Shown: positions 57,819-64,000 of the stretch, piece by piece | Layout of the letters: the number at the start of each line of letters is the position of its first letter | Position numbering within the stretch: position 1 is the stretch's first letter | Source: Heterodera schachtii | Lineage: Eukaryota > Nematoda > Chromadorea > Rhabditida > Heteroderidae | Direction: 5' to 3' | NCBI GenBank assembly: GCA_023374025.1 | Contig: SIJG01000069.1 | Location: 301,258-365,257 of the forward strand | DNA length: 64,000 nucleotides | Program-made: the position numbers and the translations under genes | The notes under the pieces: generated by a model | The model's database searches: none | Told to the model about the DNA's origin: nothing | Seen by the model: only the letters and a program-made list of their open reading frames with translations

Positions 57819-58385
57819 GTGCACTAGAGCCGATGATACTTTATACTTTAGTTAGTAGGCCATCCCCTTTTTGAAAAAAAAAATCAAAATTTTTCCATGA
57901 CAAAACCATCCATAAGGTTTTCAGGGCGGGGAATTTTATCTTTAATTGTTTTCAAGAAAAGCTAAGAAATCTTAAATTGCTCTATTAAAACTTTAAAATT
58001 TCTTCTGTCGGCGCTTACCGGTACGCCGGCCCAAAAAATCATTCATTAACTCTAAACAGTAGTACATTTTAGTTTGGAAAATATGCCAATGAAATTAACA
58101 GAAAATTTGCCAAGTTTATTTAGTTTATAAGCACGTGCCATGCGGATCCACTCGATTATAATTTAGCCGAAATTGTTGCTTTTATGACTCCCAAATAGCT
58201 GAAGCGCTGTTTTTGAATATTAATTTCGTTTTTGTTGACGTTTTTTAATTTAAATAAATGTCGCCAAACCTAATGGATTTTTAATAAAAGATATATGTGT
58301 AAAGGGAATTATGTAAAAAACAATTTAGTGATGAAATAAATGCGATTACTTACATCTCACAAAAATTCTATCAAAAAAAATTCAA
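57819..58385. other. Intergenic DNA with a partial GC-palindrome repeat
   Basis: A half copy of the GC-palindrome family (GTCGGCGCTTACCGGTACGC) lies at 58007-58032, preceded by TTAAATTGC as in other right halves. No gene was recognised. Confidence 0.4.
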
Positions 58386-58971
58386 CAATTTTTGCAAGTT
58401 TTCGTGTCAAAAAAAATCAAATTCAAAAACGTATGTACGCGATTGAATTAGTAGTATGGACGGGTGTAAGCCCAAAACGTACCCTTCCATAAAGTCACAA
58501 CCAAAAGGCACCACCCCAAAATGACACCAATCCAGAATGTCACCACTCCAAGAGTTCACCAACCCAAAACGGCACCAAATTTAGGCCAATGATTAAATTT
58601 AAGCAAAAGGATCAGTCACAGATTAAAAGTAATTAATCTCTGTTTATTATGCATGGTTTTAGACATAATGAAAGTGTCCAAGATTTCTTGGATTATTTTA
58701 AACCTACTTGGGTTGGAAGAGGGTTTGCTAGTCGCCCACGTTTCCCGATTGAAATGAGGAACTGGCATAATATTACGCTAGGTACAGTCAGAATGTGCCT
58801 CTATATTCACGCTCTGAGTATCAAGAGCAAAACCAACACTTGTTTTGAATTGATGCCGTATTGGCTTATGGAAGGGGACGTTTTGGGCTGTCACCCGTCC
58901 ATACTACTAATTCAATCGCGTACATACGTTTTTGAATTTGATCTTTTTGACACGAAAACTTGCAAAATTTG
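58386..58971. mobile_element. Long-TIR element (~107-bp arms) enclosing a MULE-like transposase fragment
   Basis: The left arm 58386-58493 and the right arm 58866-58971 are inverted. They share TTTTGCAAGTTTTCGTGTCA, AAACGTATGTACGCGATTGA and AGTAGTATGGACGGGTG. Inside the left arm lies a tandem block of ~17-bp units (58494-58580), then a fragment of MULE-type transposase at about 58661-58775. Long TIRs suit a Mutator-like element. A 9-11-bp target duplication was looked for by eye and not found. Confidence 0.7.
58494..58580 (+). repeat. Five degenerate ~17-bp tandem units (CCAAAATGNCACCA type)
   Basis: Successive units read CCAAAAGGCACCA, CCAAAATGACACCAA, CCAGAATGTCACCA, CCAAGAGTTCACCA and CCAAAACGGCACCAA. 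They sit just inside the left arm of the long-TIR element. Comparable short-unit clusters occur in the 42.9, 57.4 and 59.3 kb elements. Confidence 0.7.
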
Positions 58972-59047
58972 TTTAAAAGTTTTTTCTGCAAAAAATGATG
59001 GCCTTGAATTGCCCGTCACTTGGAATGTTTTGCCATCAAAGGTGTAA
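58649..59047 (+). pseudogene. Truncated MULE-type transposase fragment read through into the element's right arm
   Basis: This is a 132-codon frame. Residues 1-45 (HNESVQDFLDYFKPTWVGRG, then RPRFPIEMRNWHN) resemble the C-terminal block of nematode MULE/FLYWCH-type transposases: a Trp-x-Gly-Arg motif, then a Pro-rich FPI segment and a WN pair. After residue ~45 the resemblance ends. From residue ~75 the frame is simply the translation of the right inverted arm, so the full frame is not an intact protein. It is a captured or decayed transposase piece. Confidence 0.45.
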
Positions 59048-59428
59048 AATTGTAAATTTCTAGTCAAACATTGACATAAACAGTTGAAATCCGGGTACTT
59101 TTCGGTTATGGTACATCCCCCGAAAAGGTTTTTTTAATATATTTTCTAGACCCATTTTAAGCGGCGAAAAAAATTCCGGCATTGTTGTTTTGATTTCATT
59201 TACGAGAAATACGTGATATTTTACGTGAAAATAATAAAAAATAATATTTTGGCGGCATAAACGCTTGAACGGCTCGCTTAATCGGTGCTATGGCGTTAGT
59301 CAAAAACCGCCACAATGGGCGTTAGTCAAAAAACCGCCAAATGAGACCCTTTATCAGTGGGAAGAAGACTTTCAAAACCTCAGTATCTGCATTTAAGAAA
59401 TATGCCATACAATATATAGCCTAATTTT
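58972..59428. other. Intergenic DNA with a short direct repeat
   Basis: The word GGCGTTAGTCAAAAACCGCC type occurs twice in tandem at 59292-59341. A small hairpin (ACTTTTCGG...CCGAAAAGGT) lies at about 59098-59130. No gene was recognised. Confidence 0.4.
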
Positions 59429-59652
59429 TAGGGCTGCAATTTTTAGTCACTTCACTATTTTTACGGAAAATACACCCCTAAGAATCGACCGCCAATTAAG
59501 ATTGACACTAAGATTTTCAAATAGACACCTAAGAAATCAAAAATTTTCTTAAATCCATCTCGAGAATGAATTTTTTTGATAAGAATTTGTGTTTAAAATT
59601 ACTTTTGGCATAAATTATTATTTTTTGGATAAATTTTAATGTTGCAGCCCTA
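59429..59652. mobile_element. Small hAT-like MITE, 224 bp
   Basis: The ends TAGGGCTGCAA and TTGCAGCCCTA are inverted. The flanking 8-mers CTAATTTT and ATAATTAT agree at six of eight positions, consistent with a decayed hAT target duplication. The interior contains AAATACACCCCTAAGAAT-type words, also found in the 39.5 kb hAT MITE, hinting at common ancestry of their cores. Confidence 0.7.
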
Positions 59653-59665
59653 ATAATTATGAAAA

Positions 59666-59872
59666 TTACACACGTTTTTCATTGTTTTTATGCACGTTGT
59701 ATGCAATAACGTAACCAATTGCAACAGACCCGACCACAATTGGAGTTAAGAGCGTTGCGATCGCTGCTCCTATTGCTAGTGCCGAAAGCAATTCACGTCG
59801 GTGTTTTTATGTGGACGTGGTTCGGTTGGCAGACAGTGATAAAGAATTAAATATAATATTAATGTTTTTCAT
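59666..59872 (-). pseudogene. Small membrane-protein-like reading frame with an in-frame stop
   Basis: From an ATG at 59872, a 68-codon frame is interrupted by one TAA after 21 codons. The C-terminal half encodes one strong transmembrane helix (LLSALAIGAAIATLLTPIVV followed by GSVAIGYVIAY) and a basic tail ending NNEKRV. Alternatively the interruption is a one-base loss in the A5 run near 59798, because another frame upstream reads PTEPRPHKNTD into it. GC is high compared with surroundings. The family is not recognised. It lies 0.3 kb downstream of the BTB gene on the same strand. Confidence 0.4.
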
Positions 59873-60141
59873 TGAATGTTTTAGCTCACAGAATTTGACA
59901 AACAAAAAGTGATTTTTTGAGGTCTACCATGTTATTTATTTACAGTTTTGACCTATAATCTTTAAAATTCACTCATTAAAGCATTCCCAATTTAACTGTT
60001 GTGCAATTGAAGAACGAGAATTAAATCAATAAATCAAATTTATAAAAATCGAAAAAGTATAACAGTAAGAAAAATGATAAAAAAACGGGTCAATAGGATG
60101 GGAATTCAATGATGAGATTTTTCCCAGATCATATTGGGTAT
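59873..60141. other. Short intergenic spacer downstream of the BTB gene
   Basis: This AT-rich stretch contains no recognised feature. It includes the presumed 3' UTR of the BTB gene. A minus-strand AATAAA-type signal was not clearly placed. Confidence 0.35.
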
Positions 60142-63100
60142 TTATGATTTGCTCTCCGTTTTTGCTTCATTTACAGTGAAATCGATGGCCAATGTCACTT
60201 TGTCCTCTCTTTTGTTGTAAAAGCCTCTTCTCGGGTTCATCAGTTCCTTATTAATAAGCATTTAAAATTTAATTGGTTTATTTTTTAATTGAATTGGCAC
60301 TCACTGCAAATGAAATTAAATTGTATCCCCAGCAGTTCGTTTTATAGTTATAAGTCTCTTCTTCAGTTAATTCTCCTATCTTATAATCTCTTATGCCGCT
60401 TTTTTGCGAGACAATTCGAAAAGATGACGAACATTTGCAACTCCAATTTTCGTCTAAAAGTAAATTAAATATTGTTGTTAATTAATAATAAATAGGATTG
60501 AAATTATATGGACTAAAAACAACAAATATGGACTAAAAAAGCGCTAAATATTGACTTTCCATAAAAGCCGATCCGTATAAATTAGGGGTGCATTTTAGCT
60601 TCTTTGTATTTTTCTTGTGAAAATTTTTAAAGATAGCCGAAATATGGAATAAAACGCAAATGGAAAAAAAATGTAAATCCATATAATTATAACCCTAATA
60701 ATCTACCTAGTAAAGAGGGAAAGGATTTTAAGTGCTAAAAATCTGAAATTCAAAAACATTGATGTGTTAGGCGGTAGAACTGGACTTTTTTATGAAAATT
60801 ATTCTAATAAATTTTAGATAATTCGATTTGGCTACTTTGGGCATTCGGAAAAAAAGCTAAAATTTTTGAAAAATGCTGTAAGAAATGAGCAGGAAGTTGA
60901 CTTTTAGGGGTGTATTTTTCTATTTCATTTGCTTTCTTACAATTTTTCACAAAATGTCAATATGTGCTAAAAATTTCAAATAACTCAAATATGTTCGAAT
61001 GTTTTATGTGCCATAATTTGTGTTTTTACAAGTCGCTCTAAATCGAAAACTTTTTCGGACAAAACGCTTTTTTGGGCTGTTCTCGACATAACTAAGCCGC
61101 AAAAAATATATATAAAAATACAAATTAATAAATTGCACCTTCTTCTGAAGCATCACACAAAAGGTAAATGTCCAACCATTTCTCATTTTTGTCAGTGCTT
61201 TCCTTTTTCTTTTCTATTCTTGCACATATTTTCCATGGAAATCCTTTGATGTGCACAGTTTCGCTTTTACGTTCACTCCCAAAGTTTTCTCGCGAAAATT
61301 CCGACACTTTTTCAATTTCCATTGAAATTGTCCCGTTGGATTTGCTTTGATCCAAAATGAATTTGTCTATTTTTTCTTTTTCACAGTGAAATTTATGACC
61401 AATGTCACTTTGTCCTTTTCTGTGTCATAAAAACCATTGTTCGGGTCCATCAGTTCCTTAATTAACCGTAATTATTTCAATTAAGGGAATGTATTCAAAT
61501 TGTCATTCACCGCAAAAGAGATGAAACTTGCGAATCCCGGGCGGTGTATGCATGATATTGGTTAAGAACACAGTCACAACGTGTTCCAATTGAATTCTCT
61601 GTCCCATTATTTTCCTCCGATACAATTCGATAGGTTGCCGAAAAAACGCAGTTCCATGGTCCTCCTAATAATATTATTAATATTAATGATATTTTAAAAT
61701 ATTTATTAAATTGGACCTTCTCTTGCATCGCACCATAAGAAAAATCCCAAGCATTTCTCATCGGTGACTTCTGTGTTTTTTCTTATTTCTGCTTCAATTT
61801 TCCATGCCAATCCTTTAATGAAAACGGCATCACCGAATCGGTAACTCCCTTCAGGTTCTCCCGCAAATTCCGACACTTTTTCAATTTCCAACGCAATTAT
61901 CCCTCTTCCGTTGTCCTTGGCTTTGTTCCAATCAGAAATTCGTCCGTGGCTTGGAAATTTCAACAAATACAGCCCGGGCATTACAAGAACTGTTGGGTTG
62001 CAATAGAACTGATAAACGCCGATCACTTCTTTCTCTGTTAACACACCGGATGGAACTGTAAAATAAAAATTTGTTAAAATTCCGTGACATTGCCCGTAGA
62101 CATTGCTTGGTTTAGAAATTTATCTACCTTTCCGATACATTTTGAATAGAAGTCATTATTTTTTAAATAATTTTCGATTTTATTAAATTATCACAACAAA
62201 AAAAATCGTAAATTCCTCGATGAGCAAAAAAAGTCGAAAGAGCAAAAAAAATTTAACAATATAAAGAATAGGTCCGTGAAACGGTTTTATGCGTCCCATG
62301 AATGACCATCCTCGGTTTCTTAGGCCATAACTTTTTTCTTACTTGGTCAATCATCAAACGAAAGCTTATAACTTTATTCTTTGCTAAATGCAATAAACAA
62401 AAATTATTCTCGAAAAAGTTCCATTTCATGTTTTCTCATTGTAAATTCTTTTTTTGATGCCAGTATTTGCTCTTTTCTTGCATTTATGAATCCCGAGACT
62501 TAGCTTTCGTTTGATACCAAGAATATAGGTATTGGCCAAGTAAGAAATAAATTATGCCTAAGAAACTGAGGATGGTCATTCATGGGACGCATAAAACCGA
62601 CCAGAACCATAATTTAAAGCATAAAGTCAAATTTTATATCATCCAAGAGAAATTTATTCAAAGATTTTTACCGACGCATTTTGTAAAATCCTCCTCATGG
62701 ATATTTGGGAAGCGAATTTTAAACAGTGCCGGACCAAGTACAGAACGACGATTCCCCGAGGAGCATTCAATGCCATTCTGACGACATTTTTGATCGGCCC
62801 AACGGAGTGCCTTTGAATTAAAAAAACGAAAATAAAAAATGTAAATGAAAATTTAAATCGAAATTACAGCTTTCCAAATTTCAAACTCATCATTGAGCAA
62901 CAAACGATCATTATCGAGAAGATTGCACAACATTTTCTGATCAATGTGCAAAAACTCCTTTGATTTGAACAATGTTTCCGCATTTTGACAAATGTAATGC
63001 AAATATTTGAGAGAAAAATCCTTAAAAATGTATCAATAAATTATACTTTAAAAATAAATGTCCTTTTCACCTCCAAATCGAAAAAGCGGGCTTGGGCATA

Positions 63101-63708
63101 CGCAAAGAAAATATTGTGCAATTCGGAGGAAATTTGCAAAGATGGACGGACAAGGCCAGGGATATTGTACTTTTTGGCTAATTACAATAAAATTTTAAAA
63201 AAAAATTAATTAAAATAAATCCACCGGCGTAAAGCACTGCCATTGCATTATCTCCGTTCAATTCGCTCAAATCATCAATGTAAATGAAGCTCAACATCAC
63301 TTTGAACGCTGCTGCTTCAACGTCGGGCACCTCCACGACGGGGCAATTAGCAGAAGCTAATTTAAAGTAATTAGGGAAATTAGCAGAGACTAATTGAAGA
63401 AGAATTAATCATAGTTGTATTTTCCAATTATTAAAAATTTTTTTAACCATTCTCCGTTCTTTTTTCTTGGCATTACAACGGAACACTTCCTCCAAAACAT
63501 CGGAAGCGTTCTTCAAAATGAGTTGATGTGCGGGCAAAACCTTTAAAAATGTTGTTAATTACTAATTGAAAATATAATTGAAATTTAAATTCGAAATTAA
63601 TCTCGCCTCTTTTGCGTCTCCGTCCCCCACCAAAAAGTGCACATCCGAATGCTCACCGGTGCTCAACAAATGTTTCATCCGTTCCATCGAATTTCCCAAC
63701 GGTGGCAT
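60142..63708 (-). CDS. BTB-BACK-MATH-MATH protein, 11 exons, three apparent one-base frame losses
   Basis: Likely a substrate adaptor of CUL3 ubiquitin ligases: BTB binds cullin and MATH binds substrate. Exons, minus strand: 63708-63607, 63540-63448, 63356-63225, 63177-63071, 63020-62868, 62810-62672, 62053-61717, 61664-61511, 61456-61139, 60453-60305, 60246-60142. BTB (exons 1-4) shows HSDVHFLVG, LPAHQLILK, FKVMLSFIYIDDL and AVLYAAKKYNIPGL. BACK (exons 4-6) shows FLHIDQKMLCNLL and IWKAALRWAD. MATH 1 (exons 7-9) shows IEKVSEFA, FIKGLAWKI, GPWNCVFSATYRIVS and ELMDPNNGFYD. MATH 2 (exons 9-11) shows IEKVSEFS, HIKGFPWKI, ENWSCKCSSSFRIVSQ, WGYNLISFA and ELMNPRRGFYN. Junctions are in phase except after exon 2. 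One base seems lost at the T6 run 63460-63465, at CCCGGG 61536-61541 and at the T runs 61370-61381 (read on plus). Intron 1 starts GC. A possible TTTCTAAG acceptor lies 21 nt before the ATG. Confidence 0.82.
60493..60697. mobile_element. Small hAT-like MITE in intron 9 of the BTB gene, 205 bp
   Basis: The ends TAGGATTGAAATTATATGGA and CCATATAATTATAACCCTA are imperfect inverted repeats. The flanking 8-mers ATAATAAA and ATAATCTA agree at six of eight positions. GGACTAAAAA is repeated near the left end, and AGGGGTGCATTTTAG occurs inside. It lies wholly within the 685-bp intron between exons 9 and 10, so it does not break the coding sequence. Confidence 0.6.
62054..62671 (-). other. Intron 6 of the BTB gene, enlarged by a foldback insertion
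   Basis: The intron has donor GTCG|GTAAAAATC at 62672/62671 and acceptor TTTTACAG|TTCCATCC at 62054/62053. At 618 bp it is far longer than introns 1-5 and 7-8 (47-91 bp). The excess is explained by the foldback element it contains. The codon split by the intron is completed in phase. Confidence 0.75.
62282..62599. mobile_element. Foldback element in intron 6 of the BTB gene, 318 bp
   Basis: The outer arms are inverted over at least 70 bp. They begin CGGTTTTATGCGTCCCATGA at 62282 and end in its complement at 62599, with CCATCCTCGGTTTCTTAGGC and TTACTTGGTC/GGCCAAGTAAG further in. The inner parts carry AAACGAAAGCTTA and TAGCTTTCGTTTGATACCAA, the same TATCA-x-ACGAAAGC theme found in the 57.4 kb foldback. 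The 75-codon plus-strand frame at 62554-62781 spans its right arm and BTB exon 6 antisense and is not a gene. Confidence 0.85.
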
Positions 63709-64000
63709 TTTATATATAAAAAATTGTACTTAGAAATAAAGAAAACCTTTTTTTATTTTAAATACATAACTATGAAATGAGGCGTTAAGAGGGATGAAAA
63801 TTCAAGTGAATAAAAAAAATTTAATTATCATTTTTTGTTTTTCAGTTTTTTTTGAAAATCATTGGGCAGAAAAAAATTGATAAAATTTTTAATTGTTTAA
63901 AGGATTTTAAGGGTACAAATGTTTTCCCTGATAGTGCCGACCTAAAATGAAAATAAAATGAATTTGTTTGTTTGTTTCTACTGGTTGCGAAATTTTTAGC
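63709..64000 (-). promoter_or_regulatory. Upstream region of the BTB gene
   Basis: This non-coding AT-rich sequence contains TATATATAAA immediately before the ATG and a TTTCTAAG acceptor-like word at 63729-63736 (minus strand), which could be a trans-splice site. No other element was recognised before the window ends. Confidence 0.35.

Noticed and set aside
61367..61456. BTB gene ending at the TAG of exon 9
   Set aside because: One base over, the same exon continues into a second complete MATH module with matching exon junctions, so the stop is better explained by a one-base loss. The alternative is kept as a check.
62554..62781. 75-codon plus-strand frame
   Set aside because: It is made of the foldback arm in intron 6 and the antisense of BTB exon 6.
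1..64000. Telomeric repeats, rRNA genes or spliced-leader RNA genes
   Set aside because: No telomere-type hexamer arrays, no rRNA landmarks and no SL1-like leader sequence were seen by eye on either strand.

Overview
The window looks like an AT-rich nematode genome, probably a plant-parasitic tylenchid (root-knot or cyst nematode relative). The evidence is short introns with AG-ended acceptors, a trans-splice-like acceptor just upstream of an ATG, and a BTB-BACK-MATH-MATH gene of a type expanded in those worms. The species assignment is inference. By eye the middle of the window is about four-fifths A+T and holds no convincing gene. Genes and recent insertions stand out as GC-richer islands.

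Layout. 1-2358: AT-rich flank made of diverged direct repeats. 2359-12605: a Helitron rolling-circle transposon on the minus strand (A|TCC... at 12605, ...hairpin-CTAG|T at 2359). It holds a broken Rep-helicase gene (6963-2553), an extraordinary array of about 72 copies of a 62-bp unit (7208-11657) and a 5' leader. 12606-about 50700: gene-poor AT-rich DNA assembled from diverged kilobase-scale direct copies, including one recent duplication pair (30831-32308 and 33324-34540). It is interrupted by a TA-flanked MITE (15520-16200), a hAT-type MITE with a perfect 8-bp target duplication (39471-40138), a GC-palindrome repeat (41731-41885) and a foldback element (42892-43370). 51647-52870: a second hAT-type MITE with a perfect 8-bp target duplication, containing a nested copy of the GC-palindrome repeat. 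55440-59870: GC-richer DNA with coding-like fragments, two more long-inverted-repeat elements (one holding a MULE-like transposase fragment) and a small hAT-like MITE. 60142-63708: an 11-exon minus-strand BTB-BACK-MATH-MATH gene with a foldback element in intron 6 and a MITE-like insertion in intron 9.

How it fits together. The Helitron ORFs are pieces of one Rep-helicase protein: zinc-finger N-terminus, Helitron-like N domain, HUH nuclease, linker and PIF1 helicase. The HUH histidines are present, but the segment that should carry the catalytic tyrosines is missing and the Walker B Asp reads Asn, so this copy is probably immobile by itself. The BTB gene likely encodes a CUL3 ubiquitin-ligase substrate adaptor. 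Both coding loci need several one-base frame corrections, most of them apparent single-base losses at or near short homopolymers. The 62-bp array also carries a dense burst of one-base indels between about 9.15 and 11.25 kb. Residual long-read consensus error is therefore a serious alternative to true pseudogenisation.
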